From positions 1 to 64,000 of the forward strand of contig JADGPS010000003.1 of assembly GCA_017882285.1 (NCBI GenBank): a stretch of 64,000 nt of DNA. Reading direction: 5' to 3'. A model generated the notes under the pieces. The model was not told the DNA's origin, did not search any database, and saw only the letters and a list, made by a program, of their open reading frames with translations. Of this stretch, positions 14,603 to 22,839 are shown in pieces; within the stretch, counting starts at the first letter, position 1, and each line of letters starts with the position of its first letter. Made by a program: the position numbers and the translations under genes. This DNA is from Paludibacter sp. GTDB lineage: Bacteria; Bacteroidota; Bacteroidia; Bacteroidales; Paludibacteraceae.

Positions 14603-15928
14603 TTATAAAGTAGGAATGCTCATTCCGGTGATTTTGCGGTACAAATCAAGCGCATAGATATCGGTCATACCGGAAATATAATCTAAAATCGACATGATTT
14701 TACCGTAAACAGTCGGACTGTTAGTTTCGTATTGTTCAGGAATCCGCATTAAAAGTTGTTGCGAATATGCTTTTTCGGGATTCAAAACGGCTGACACCAA
14801 ATGGTCGAGCAGTGTGAGAATAATTTTGTAACCCGCCAATTCCACATCCAGAACTTCGGATGAGCGATAAATCTTTGCTTTAGCCATTTTTTTGCAGTTC
14901 TGATACGCTTCGGCAGATTGTTGCGGCAATTTCTTGATTAACGAAGAAGTGCAAGTACCGTTCAAAATGGCTTCTTCGTTTTCGACAAAAAGGGATGAAC
15001 ATTCCTCAATCAGTTGCCCGATAACTGACGAACGCAAATATGCAATTTGCTCATTTACATCCGTTACCATAAACATGGTTTCTTGTCGGCGAACTTTTCG
15101 TTCAGCATTGAAAAATCCAAGAAACAGATTTTTTGTCTCGTCAGAAGTCAGGATTTTCAACTTGTGCGCATCTTCAATATCCATGATTTGATAGCAAATA
15201 TCATCGGCAGCTTCCACCAGATAAACCAATGGATGACGTGCAAAATGATTTGGGTTTTCCTGCGAACGTGGAACTCCAAGCTCTAAAGCAATTTTTTCAA
15301 AATCGGCTTTTTCGGAATCAAAAAAACCAAACTTCTGTTTTTTCGGGTCGGAATAAATCGAAGCATAAGGATATTTTATTATTGCAGCCAATGTGCTGTA
15401 AGTTAAGACGAAACCACCCGGACGACGACCGTGGAACTGATGGGTAAGTAATCGCAAAGCATTTGCGTTTCCTTCGAAACAAGTGCAATCTTTCCATTCT
15501 TCTGCAGTCATTTCGTTGTGTAAATGTTGCCTGTTACCTTCCGAAAAGAAAGTGGCAATGGCTTTTTCACCCGAATGTCCGAAAGGCGGATTTCCCAGAT
15601 CGTGCGCCAGACAAGCTGCCGAAACAATGAAACCGATTTCGTCCAGAAAAGGTGATTGTTTTTCTGACTTTGAACTCAATCGATGTGCCACGTTTACGCC
15701 TAAAGAGCGACCAACACAAGCAACTTCTAGACTATGTGTCAGCCGATTGTGCACAAACACACTTCCCGGAAGAGGAAAAACCTGTGTTTTATTTTGTAAC
15801 CTGCGGAATGGTGCAGAGAAAATCAATCGGTCGTAATCGCGCTGAAATTCACTGCGGTCATCGGCTCGTTTCTCGTGGTATTCTTCCAATCCGAAGCGTT
15901 TGGTAGATAAAAGTTGATTCCAGTTCAT
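14603..15928 (-). CDS. dgt: Deoxyguanosinetriphosphate triphosphohydrolase
   Basis: HD-superfamily enzyme that hydrolyses dGTP to deoxyguanosine and triphosphate, controlling dNTP pools. The 441-residue protein has the expected order: FSAPFRRLQNKTQVFPLPG near 32, NRLTHSLEVACVGR near 61 (first H ligand), the HD pair in CLAHDLGNPPFGHSGEKA near 110, and EAADDICYQIMDIEDAH near 235. These supply the H...HD...D metal site. The stop is 8 bp from the convergent gene. Downstream and upstream gaps hold the AAAGTTC-type repeats at 15933-16016. Confidence 0.94.
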   Translation of the reverse strand: MNWNQLLSTKRFGLEEYHEKRADDRSEFQRDYDRLIFSAPFRRLQNKTQVFPLPGSVFVHNRLTHSLEVACVGRSLGVNVAHRLSSKSEKQSPFLDEIGFIVSAACLAHDLGNPPFGHSGEKAIATFFSEGNRQHLHNEMTAEEWKDCTCFEGNANALRLLTHQFHGRRPGGFVLTYSTLAAIIKYPYASIYSDPKKQKFGFFDSEKADFEKIALELGVPRSQENPNHFARHPLVYLVEAADDICYQIMDIEDAHKLKILTSDETKNLFLGFFNAERKVRRQETMFMVTDVNEQIAYLRSSVIGQLIEECSSLFVENEEAILNGTCTSSLIKKLPQQSAEAYQNCKKMAKAKIYRSSEVLDVELAGYKIILTLLDHLVSAVLNPEKAYSQQLLMRIPEQYETNSPTVYGKIMSILDYISGMTDIYALDLYRKITGMSIPTL

Positions 15929-15932
15929 TTTA

Positions 15933-16016
15933 TAAGTTCAAAGTTTATAAAGTTCGTAAAGTTCATAAAGTTTTAAATACCAAAGACTTTAAACTCTATG
16001 AACTTTATTAACTTGT
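15933..16016. repeat. AT-rich 9-bp tandem words with inverted counterpart
   Basis: TAAAGTTCG, TAAAGTTCA and TAAAGTTTT follow one another near 15949-15976. Further on, TATGAACTTTATTAACTT is their approximate inverted complement. A weak cruciform or terminator for the leftward gene at 16019-16726 is possible. Similar word-repeat gaps occur at 28963-29022. Confidence 0.45.
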
Positions 16017-16018
16017 AA

Positions 16019-16726
16019 CTAATTAGGCATGTGATATTTCTTCAATTCACTTCTTAATTCTTTACTTTTTGCATCGGTTACTTTGTCCATCCAACGCCAG
16101 AATTTATCGCCGTGATTCATTTCTTTGGTGTGGCAAAGCTCATGAAGTATCACATAATCAATCAAATGAATCGGAAGTAACATCAAATAAAGCGATAGAT
16201 TGATGTTTTTCTCACGTGAGCAACTTCCCCAACGACTTTTGCTGGACTGAATTTTGACATTCGAAAAGAAAAGGCCGTGCTTATCAGCCAATTGTTTACT
16301 ACGGCTCGGTAAAAGTCGCTTGGCTTCTTTGCGCAGAAAATAACTGATTCCGTTCCAAAAATACTGTTGAGTTTCGATTGTCAAACAATCTGTTCCAACA
16401 GGATATTCGATATTTAATGTGCTGTTTTTTAATGCAAAATAGATATTCTTTCGGTTAGTTGATTTGGCTTCCACCACAAAAGTTAGCGTTTGAAGTTTGG
16501 AGCTTTCATCAATAATAATATTTCGTTTTTGCAACCCTTTTTCCAACTTTTCTTGCTTTTGAATCAGTTTAGTACGAATAGAATTGATAAATTTCAGGGC
16601 ATCATTTTCAGTAGCTTTTGTTGGCAAAGTTACCCGCAGACCTGAACTTAAAATCCGCACACGAATATGTTTAGACCGCGCGTTGCGGACAAATTCAATA
16701 GTTCCTAAATCGGTATCTGAAAGCAT
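16019..16726 (-). CDS. DUF45/YgjP-type zinc metallopeptidase
   Basis: A 235-residue member of the YgjP-like (DUF45, M48-related) metallopeptidase family. The zinc motif is VILHELCHTKEMNHGDKFW near 193-211: HExxH with an H further on. Upstream is the family motif SRWGSCSREKNINLSLYL near 168. No signal peptide is present, so it should be cytoplasmic. Cellular substrate is unknown; members are sometimes found with restriction or repair genes, but here the neighbours are dgt and an ABC ATPase. It is separated from dgt by AT-rich repeats. Confidence 0.87.
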   Translation of the reverse strand: MLSDTDLGTIEFVRNARSKHIRVRILSSGLRVTLPTKATENDALKFINSIRTKLIQKQEKLEKGLQKRNIIIDESSKLQTLTFVVEAKSTNRKNIYFALKNSTLNIEYPVGTDCLTIETQQYFWNGISYFLRKEAKRLLPSRSKQLADKHGLFFSNVKIQSSKSRWGSCSREKNINLSLYLMLLPIHLIDYVILHELCHTKEMNHGDKFWRWMDKVTDAKSKELRSELKKYHMPN

Positions 16727-16853
16727 TACTTAAAAAAAAATGAAATAAATATACTCTATAACAGCACAAAGGTACATTTTTTTTGAGCAAAAAATAGAGG
16801 TTTATTGCTTGAAACGAATAACTTTGCAAAAAATTTCGGAAAACACGAAAAAA

Positions 16854-17513
16854 ATGATACTTGCTAAAAATATACACAAGAGTTTCGGCGATTTGGATGT
16901 ACTTAAAGGAGTTGAGCTGAATGTAACCAAAGGTGAAATTGTTTCCATTGTCGGACCAAGTGGTGCCGGGAAAACCACTTTGTTACAGATTTTGGGAACG
17001 CTTGACAAACCAAATGCCGGTGAAGTGCTGGTTGATGGTATCGATTTTAGTAAATTGGGAGAAAAAGAACTGGCAGCTTTCCGAAACAAACACATTGGCT
17101 TTATATTTCAATTTCACCAATTATTACCTGAATTTACAGCGCTTGAAAACGTGATGATTCCGGCTTTAATAGCCGGAAAAGATAACAAAAAAACTACTCA
17201 AAAAGCCAAAGAAATACTTGCATATCTGCAACTCACCGATCGCATGGAACATAAACCCAATGAATTGTCGGGAGGTGAAAAACAACGGGTGGCCGTAGCT
17301 CGTGCTTTAATTAACGATCCCTCGTTGATTCTGGCTGATGAGCCATCGGGTAGTCTGGATACGAAGAATAGAGATGAATTACACAAATTGCTTTTTGATT
17401 TACGTGATAAATATGGGCTTACGATTGTGATTGTAACACACGATAAAGAATTGGCAGCACTTTCAGATAGGGTAATTGAAATGAGAGATGGAACTATAAT
17501 TTCCAATTACTAA
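16854..17513 (+). CDS. lolD: ABC transporter ATPase, LolD-like
   Basis: ATPase subunit likely for lipoprotein release (LolCDE) or a MacB-type exporter. The 219-residue protein has Walker [12 protein letters not shown] near 38, Q-loop [20 protein letters not shown] near 87, signature [15 protein letters not shown] near 140, Walker [10 protein letters not shown] near 162 and H-loop VTHD near 195. LolD is the best match by the [11 protein letters not shown] pattern. The ATG at 16854 is chosen over 16809 because a TAACTTTG -7 box occupies 16819-16826. No permease subunit is adjacent, as is common for this gene in Bacteroidales. Confidence 0.85.
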   Translation: MILAKNIHKSFGDLDVLKGVELNVTKGEIVSIVGPSGAGKTTLLQILGTLDKPNAGEVLVDGIDFSKLGEKELAAFRNKHIGFIFQFHQLLPEFTALENVMIPALIAGKDNKKTTQKAKEILAYLQLTDRMEHKPNELSGGEKQRVAVARALINDPSLILADEPSGSLDTKNRDELHKLLFDLRDKYGLTIVIVTHDKELAALSDRVIEMRDGTIISNY

Positions 17514-17576
17514 ATTTTCAATTTTAAATGAAAAGAAATTGGATATTAAGTAATTGAGAATTGTGAAATCGATTTG

Positions 17577-17648
17577 TAGTCCCGCCGGGAATCGAACCCG
17601 GATCTAGTGTTTAGGAAACACTTGTTCTATCCATTGAACTACAGGACC
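17577..17648 (-). tRNA. tRNA-Arg (anticodon CCT)
   Basis: A 72-nt cloverleaf on the minus strand. Acceptor GGTCCTG pairs with CGGGACT (two G-U pairs), the D arm carries AATGGATAGA, and the anticodon stem-loop AGTGT-TTCCTAA-ACACT gives CCU. The T arm is CCGGG-TTCGATT-CCCGG. CCA is not encoded. A TAATTTTG -7-like box lies at 17669-17662. Confidence 0.94.
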
Positions 17649-17704
17649 GCATTTGGTGGCGCAAAATTACATTAATTTACCGATATAAAAAATAATCAGA
17701 TTTC

Positions 17705-18337
17705 ATGAGCAAAAATAAATTCTTCGTCGTTTGGGAAGGTAAAGAACCGGGTATTTACCGTTCGTGGGAAGAATGCAAGCGACAGATTCACGGTTTCGAA
17801 AGTGCTATTTTCAAAGGTTTTGCCACTGAAGCAGAAGCCCGCGAAGCCATGGTCTCACCTTGCTGGGACTATATTGGTAAAAATGCAAAAATAAAGAAAC
17901 CAACCACAGAAGAAATTGCTAAATATGGAGCTCCTAATTTTGAAAGTTTATCGGTGGATGCAGCTTGCAGTGGCAATCCCGGCTTGATGGAATATCGGGG
18001 CGTATACAGCAAAACCGGTGAAGAATTGTTTCGCCAGGGACCTTTTAAAGACGGAACCAACAATGTCGGCGAATTTTTAGCTATGGTGCATGGGTTGGCT
18101 TTTTTGAAACAAAAAGACAGTCCGTTACCCATTTACACCGACAGCAAAACGGCTTTGGCCTGGGTAAAAGCCGGAAAAACCCGCACCAAATTACAGAAAA
18201 ATGAAGTAAACGTGATTCTATTCGATTTAGTGGCTCGTGCCGAAAATTGGCTGCAGGAAAATGAATACACAACCGAAATATTAAAATGGGAAACCACCGT
18301 TTGGGGTGAGATACCAGCTGATTTTGGGAGAAAGTAA
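17705..18337 (+). CDS. Ribonuclease H with viroplasmin-like N-terminal domain
   Basis: Degrades the RNA strand of RNA-DNA hybrids. Residues ~4-50 are a caulimovirus-viroplasmin (hybrid-binding) domain: KFFVVWEGKEPGIYRSWEEC and GFATEAEAREAM. Residues ~78-208 are an RNase HI fold with SVDAACSGNPG (catalytic D), NNVGEFLAMVHGL (catalytic E) and IYTDSKTALAWV (catalytic D); the C-terminal acidic residue is likely in IPADFG. The 210-residue architecture is that of the Bacteroidales RNase H. It is monocistronic, divergent from tRNA-Arg. Confidence 0.93.
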   Translation: MSKNKFFVVWEGKEPGIYRSWEECKRQIHGFESAIFKGFATEAEAREAMVSPCWDYIGKNAKIKKPTTEEIAKYGAPNFESLSVDAACSGNPGLMEYRGVYSKTGEELFRQGPFKDGTNNVGEFLAMVHGLAFLKQKDSPLPIYTDSKTALAWVKAGKTRTKLQKNEVNVILFDLVARAENWLQENEYTTEILKWETTVWGEIPADFGRK

Positions 18338-18381
18338 CTTGTTTTTGCAAAATACGAATAAGTAAATAATTTAAAATCTTC

Positions 18382-19311
18382 TTATCTGATGTGCCAAAAC
18401 ATCTTTATACAATAATATGCTTTCCTGATTTCATTTCTCTTTTTGAAAAACAATAAAGAATCTCTGTTTTCCCAAAACAAAACCACTCTTTTTAATCTTG
18501 TTTTAAATGAAAAATCAATATAGGAATATGCTAATTTTAAAAGCACTTGCTTTTCGTATTGTAAATTTTCATTTATAGCCATTGAAAACTTAATTATTCT
18601 ATTGTAATTGACTTTTCTTCCTTTGATGATATTTTTGGCATTTTTCTTAATTCCAATTGCTCCCAACGTATTATTGTCGTGTTGACGGTAACTGACCAAT
18701 GGTTCGTTTAAGTAAGGAATTACTCCGTACTGAACAGCATGAAATGCCAGCCAATAATCAAATGGAATTTCATCGGGGAAAGGTAATGCGTATTTCAACA
18801 AGTCTCTGTTTATTAACATTGTATGACCTGATATTCCATTATATAAAACAAAATTTAAACAACTTGTACAAGTTGAAAGTCTTCTGAAATCAGAGAATTT
18901 TTTCCCTAAAGTAATTCCGTCAGATCCTATATATTCGTTGTCAGAGTAAGCCATGAAGTTTTCACCGATTGCTCTCACAAGTTTTGATATCTTGTTTGGA
19001 TACCAAATGTCGTCCTGATCGGCAATAGCTATAAATTTTTTGCTGGTTAATGTTAGTGCTTTTTCAAAGTTCCGTATAAAACCCTTATTTGAGCTATTCC
19101 TGAATATCTTAAAATTGCTATATTTACCGGCATATTCCTGCAAAATTTTCCAGGTATCATCCGTTGAATTATCATCAACGCATATAATTTCGGAAATATT
19201 TGCATAGTCCTGATTTAGAATACTTTCTATCTGTTCATGTAAGAAAATCTCTCCATTGTAAGTGCACAAAGCAATAGATATTTCCGACAGCTGGTTTTCT
19301 GGTTTATTCAT
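18382..19311 (-). CDS. Family 2 glycosyltransferase
   Basis: A cytoplasmic-face GT-A fold glycosyltransferase of 309 residues, last gene of the leftward glycan operon. The N-terminal domain has ISIALCTYNGEIFLHEQIES near 10, CVDDNSTDDTW (nucleotide-binding DD) near 45 and IADQDDIWYPNK (the catalytic DxD, here DQDD) near 96. TMLINRDLLKYALPFPDE and DYWLAFHA near 175-190 are the acceptor-side motifs seen in rhamnosyl- or galactosyl-transferases. Donor and acceptor cannot be deduced. It starts 4 bp after the previous stop. Confidence 0.9.
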   Translation of the reverse strand: MNKPENQLSEISIALCTYNGEIFLHEQIESILNQDYANISEIICVDDNSTDDTWKILQEYAGKYSNFKIFRNSSNKGFIRNFEKALTLTSKKFIAIADQDDIWYPNKISKLVRAIGENFMAYSDNEYIGSDGITLGKKFSDFRRLSTCTSCLNFVLYNGISGHTMLINRDLLKYALPFPDEIPFDYWLAFHAVQYGVIPYLNEPLVSYRQHDNNTLGAIGIKKNAKNIIKGRKVNYNRIIKFSMAINENLQYEKQVLLKLAYSYIDFSFKTRLKRVVLFWENRDSLLFFKKRNEIRKAYYCIKMFWHIR

Positions 19312-19315
19312 TTAA

Positions 19316-20185
19316 TTATTTTTTTCTCCAATAAAGTCCGGTTTTCCCCGATTGATAGTCTAATATCCCATGTATTATATATCTTATCTTCAGTAATTTA
19401 TCCTGATTATCATATAATATTGTTTTTCTGACTAATCTTTTCCATCTTTTTTGCAACCGACGAGCTTCCGATGGATATAATTTACTTACTATAAAAACAT
19501 TTCGTGTAATATAATAGAATCGGATAGGGTTGTAATCATCAATATACTTCGTAAAACCTAAAACTTTTGTTTTTCGGATACCATTTCCCACAAAATGTTC
19601 CAGAAAAACAGTATTTATTCGGACAATTTGTAAATTCATTTTACAAATTCTCAAACAAATTTCTTCATCTATCCAGTCTATAAACAAGTCTTCCAAAAAT
19701 AGACCGACCTTCTGAATTTTTTCTATCAAGATTAAATTACCTGAAGTCATCGTATAATTAATAGGAGAGTACTTATTTTCGAAAATCGGTTTCGGTTTAT
19801 TATTCCGGGAATCAAAATGAACAGGCGAAAATATTGCAACTTTTTCAAAATCAGGATATTCGTTTGAATTTTGGATAAAAAGAGGTAAATTTTTCTCAAA
19901 AAAACAGCTGTCCTGATCCAGAGTCAATATCCATTCAGCTCCCGATTCTATTGCAAGTTTACAGCCCTGATTCAGTGCAGTAGCAATTCCCCGGTTTCCC
20001 TTGTTGGCAATATATATTATTTTTGAATGATCAAATCCTGCTAAAAGAATCGAGTTATCAATATCGGAATTATCTATAACAATCAGCTGATTAATATTTT
20101 GGATATAGCTGTTTATATTATCTACATTTTCTAATGAAGGATAATACCAAATTACAATTCCATAAAGCTTGCTCTGTTCAATCAT
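19316..20185 (-). CDS. Family 2 glycosyltransferase, rhamnosyltransferase-like
   Basis: GT2 enzyme of 289 residues. KLYGIVIWYYPSLENVDNIN near the start, VIDNSDID near 40, NKGNRGIATALNQGCKLA near 62 and LTLDQDSCF (DxD) near 86 are the rhamnosyltransferase (RfbN-like) pattern. The C-terminus ends in basic and aromatic residues (RFYYITRNVFIVSKL) that may touch the membrane. I choose ATG 20185 rather than the in-frame 20227 because the longer form overlaps the previous gene by 32 bp and the extra 14 residues do not belong to the fold. Confidence 0.88.
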   Translation of the reverse strand: MIEQSKLYGIVIWYYPSLENVDNINSYIQNINQLIVIDNSDIDNSILLAGFDHSKIIYIANKGNRGIATALNQGCKLAIESGAEWILTLDQDSCFFEKNLPLFIQNSNEYPDFEKVAIFSPVHFDSRNNKPKPIFENKYSPINYTMTSGNLILIEKIQKVGLFLEDLFIDWIDEEICLRICKMNLQIVRINTVFLEHFVGNGIRKTKVLGFTKYIDDYNPIRFYYITRNVFIVSKLYPSEARRLQKRWKRLVRKTILYDNQDKLLKIRYIIHGILDYQSGKTGLYWRKK

Positions 20186-20195
20186 TTTAACTTGT

Positions 20196-21035
20196 TCAGG
20201 ACTTAAATTGCTGTTTTTGAATGCCAAAAGGCGTGAAAGTTATCCTGTTTCGGTTATTTTCTTCATACAGCCGTTTGTTTGGTTCATGGTTTGTATCGAA
20301 AGGAACGTGATAATAATGGAAAAGTGTAACCAAATGCTTTTTCGAAATCGGATAGACTTCAATCCGGCTTAAACGTCCTTCTAAATCAGTATCTTCTCCT
20401 GTTCCCGGGAATAAAAATCGCTCATCAAACCCATTTACTTTCATCAAATCAGCTTTCCAAAGAGAATAATTACAACCCAATAAATATCTACGTCTGTCTT
20501 TCAAAAACATCTTTCTTAGAAAGGGATTTCGAATCCGAAGTATATTTTCCATATAAGTTTTTTCCCCACCAAAAACTGTTTCAAAAAATAACGGAAATCC
20601 AATGGCAAATTCAAGATAACCTTCTTTTATTTTTTTGATTGTCAAAGTTTTAGATATGTTTTCCGTTAACATTATCCGTCGTCCGCTTACAATCTGATTT
20701 TCAGCTCTGCTTTCAATATGCTCTTGTATAAATCTTCTGTGAGGTATACAATCACCATCAATAAAAATCAGATATTCACCTTCAGAAGCAACAACGGCTT
20801 TATTCAAGATTTTGTTTTTTTGCCAACCATTATCTTCCTGCCAAACATGTTTAATCTGGAAAAAATAAGTTGATTTGATACGATTTATTTCGGCTGCAAC
20901 CTCTGTTTTAGAACCATCGTCGGCAATGATGACTTCAAATTCACGAAAAGTTTGAATTTCTAAAGCAGCTAAAACAAGCTTTAACAATTCAATTTTATTG
21001 TAGAAAGAAATAATTAAACTTATAGAACGGGGCAT
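20196..21035 (-). CDS. Family 2 glycosyltransferase with galactosyltransferase-type C-terminal motif
   Basis: GT2 protein of 279 residues with SLIISFYNKIELLKLVLAAL near 6, IIADDGSKTEV near 36 and FIDGDCIPHRRFI (DxD) near 91. Near 195-230, GCNYSLWKADLMKVNGFDER and GEDTDLEGRL match the Glyco_transf_7C motif (acceptor or metal region) of chondroitin-synthase-like and beta-1,4-galactosyltransferase-like enzymes. It resembles 22024-22833 closely in layout, so the two may be duplicates that add successive sugars. An 80-bp gap separates it from the fucosyltransferase-like gene upstream. Confidence 0.88.
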   Translation of the reverse strand: MPRSISLIISFYNKIELLKLVLAALEIQTFREFEVIIADDGSKTEVAAEINRIKSTYFFQIKHVWQEDNGWQKNKILNKAVVASEGEYLIFIDGDCIPHRRFIQEHIESRAENQIVSGRRIMLTENISKTLTIKKIKEGYLEFAIGFPLFFETVFGGEKTYMENILRIRNPFLRKMFLKDRRRYLLGCNYSLWKADLMKVNGFDERFLFPGTGEDTDLEGRLSRIEVYPISKKHLVTLFHYYHVPFDTNHEPNKRLYEENNRNRITFTPFGIQKQQFKS

Positions 21036-21115
21036 ATTTGCTGTAAATTTTGTTGAATTAATAATTTTTTTGTTGAATCAGTTTTTCCGGAAGAAGTCAA
21101 TATTTGCGTTTATCC

Positions 21116-22003
21116 CTATTCTTTGGAATAACTATATTCACTTCCATTCACAAAATTGTTTTGATAATTTATAACTGAGAAATCAATAGTAGTAAACTTT
21201 TCATTCGCATTTTCAAGTAGTTTCAATGGAACTGAGCCATAGAATGAAGCCCACATTGAGAAAGTACTTGGAGGTCCCATAATATAGTCACATTCACTTA
21301 AAGCATATAGATCTTCAATACCTAAAGAGTTTTCTAACATATTGATATTCAAATCACCATAGTTTTCAGAATTAACAGCTTCAATAGAGCTTATAAAAAA
21401 AGCAACTCTTTTCTCAGCCAATTCATTACTTAAAATGGTCATATAATTACAGTAAACAGTATCATCAAAGAAATAAATTCCTTTTTGAAAATTGATATAG
21501 TCACCCCTTCTTATATGAACACCAATAACAACATCGTATTGCTGTTTTAGTTTTAAAAAAAGTGCATTAGTTCTTCTACAATACTCGTCTTTAGGTTTGA
21601 AAAGACTTTTAATTTGCGGTTTGAAGTTTAAAAAAGCATCAATATCTTTTTTATGTTTCCAGGAATTAATTATTACAATTCTTTTGGGGTCACAAAATAA
21701 TTCGTTTATTTGATTTTCGGGGGGGAAATAAATATTAAATAATCTAAAAAGTGGACTAATTTTTATTTTGTGTAATTTATATAATGATGAAATGCCAAAT
21801 TTAATAGTCTTTTCTGTTCTACTATTTTCAGCTAATTTGAATTTTATATTTTGGAATTGATTCAAATTTTCAAAAAAAGATTCATATTCTTTGAAATTAG
21901 GAATATATATTTCAACATCATTCTTCATACCATATGCAATGAAAAACGAAAATGCCCATAATTTATTGCACATTTGATTTCGGTTGTCACTAAGTATAAT
22001 CAT
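21116..22003 (-). CDS. GT11-like fucosyltransferase
   Basis: Likely alpha-1,2-fucosyltransferase-type enzyme of 295 residues. MIILSDNRNQMCNKLWAFSF takes the place of the GGLGNQMFQYA start of GT11 proteins, and GVHIRRGDYINF near 165 is the GDP-fucose-binding HxRRGDY motif. A later segment, CDYIMGPPSTFSMWASFYGS near 250, matches the D-x-x-x-x-x-S/T-FS-WA region. ATG 22003 is preferred over 22084, which would overlap the previous gene by 61 bp and add a non-family basic prefix. Whether the sugar is fucose is inferred from the family; the N-terminal motif is divergent. Confidence 0.8.
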   Translation of the reverse strand: MIILSDNRNQMCNKLWAFSFFIAYGMKNDVEIYIPNFKEYESFFENLNQFQNIKFKLAENSRTEKTIKFGISSLYKLHKIKISPLFRLFNIYFPPENQINELFCDPKRIVIINSWKHKKDIDAFLNFKPQIKSLFKPKDEYCRRTNALFLKLKQQYDVVIGVHIRRGDYINFQKGIYFFDDTVYCNYMTILSNELAEKRVAFFISSIEAVNSENYGDLNINMLENSLGIEDLYALSECDYIMGPPSTFSMWASFYGSVPLKLLENANEKFTTIDFSVINYQNNFVNGSEYSYSKE

Positions 22004-22023
22004 AGTTGTTAGTTGAGGTTTTT

Positions 22024-22833
22024 TTATTTTTTTATTATTCCATTGACACACACGAAGTTGTTTTCGAGTTGTTTTTTCTGACATATAGCCATATTTTCAT
22101 CCTGATTCACCCAGTTTTCAATGTGTGATAAATGATATTGAATTGCAAGGTTTCGAACCGATTTATGGTTGAAACCTCCGGCATCAAATCGCCAGGTCAG
22201 GTCATAATCTTCTCCTACTGCAGGCAATATATAATCTTCGTCGAACCCGTTGATGGAAAAAATTGCTTTTTTTGAAAATGACATATTACTACCTGTTAAG
22301 TGGTTCAATGACCTCATTTTTGGAATAAATCCAAATAAACCATCGGGTGAAATAAAAATACCTTCTTCAATGTATCTCATTCCTCCTCTACCAAAGAAGA
22401 ATCTACGGAGTAAAAGATCTTGTAACGATTTTATTTTTGAACTATTCACTAAAATAAGCTGTGAATTACCATTATCTAATTTTACTCTTTTTCCAGCCAA
22501 TACAGAATTATTATCTGCATAGCGAAGATGCATTTCAATGAACTTATGATGCAGCACACAATCACCATCTATAAAAATCAACCAATCGGCTTTTGATGCC
22601 CGAATGGCATTGTTCATTGCTTTATTTTTTCTCCAACCTACGTCAGCCTGTGTCAAATGTTGCCAGTGTTGTGTAAACGGATATTGAATCAGAAAATTTT
22701 TCACCTCTGTATTTTCTCCATCTTCTGAAATTATTATTTCAAAATCTTTTTCAGTTTGTAATTGAAGTGAATCCAACACAGCTTTCAGAAAAGGTATATT
22801 ATTGTATATTGATATTATCAGCGAAGCTTTCAT
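22024..22833 (-). CDS. Family 2 glycosyltransferase with galactosyltransferase-type C-terminal motif
   Basis: GT2 protein, 269 residues. ASLIISIYNNIPFLKAVLDS at the start, IIISEDGENTEV near 34 and FIDGDCVLHHKFI (DxD) near 90. GSNMSFSKKAIFSINGFDED near 180 and GEDYDLTWRF near 205 match the Glyco_transf_7C region also seen in 20196-21035. The gene begins 6 bp after the start region of the GT-kinase fusion upstream and is probably translated from the same message. The acceptor is unknown. Confidence 0.9.
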   Translation of the reverse strand: MKASLIISIYNNIPFLKAVLDSLQLQTEKDFEIIISEDGENTEVKNFLIQYPFTQHWQHLTQADVGWRKNKAMNNAIRASKADWLIFIDGDCVLHHKFIEMHLRYADNNSVLAGKRVKLDNGNSQLILVNSSKIKSLQDLLLRRFFFGRGGMRYIEEGIFISPDGLFGFIPKMRSLNHLTGSNMSFSKKAIFSINGFDEDYILPAVGEDYDLTWRFDAGGFNHKSVRNLAIQYHLSHIENWVNQDENMAICQKKQLENNFVCVNGIIKK

Positions 22834-22839
22834 GTAGTT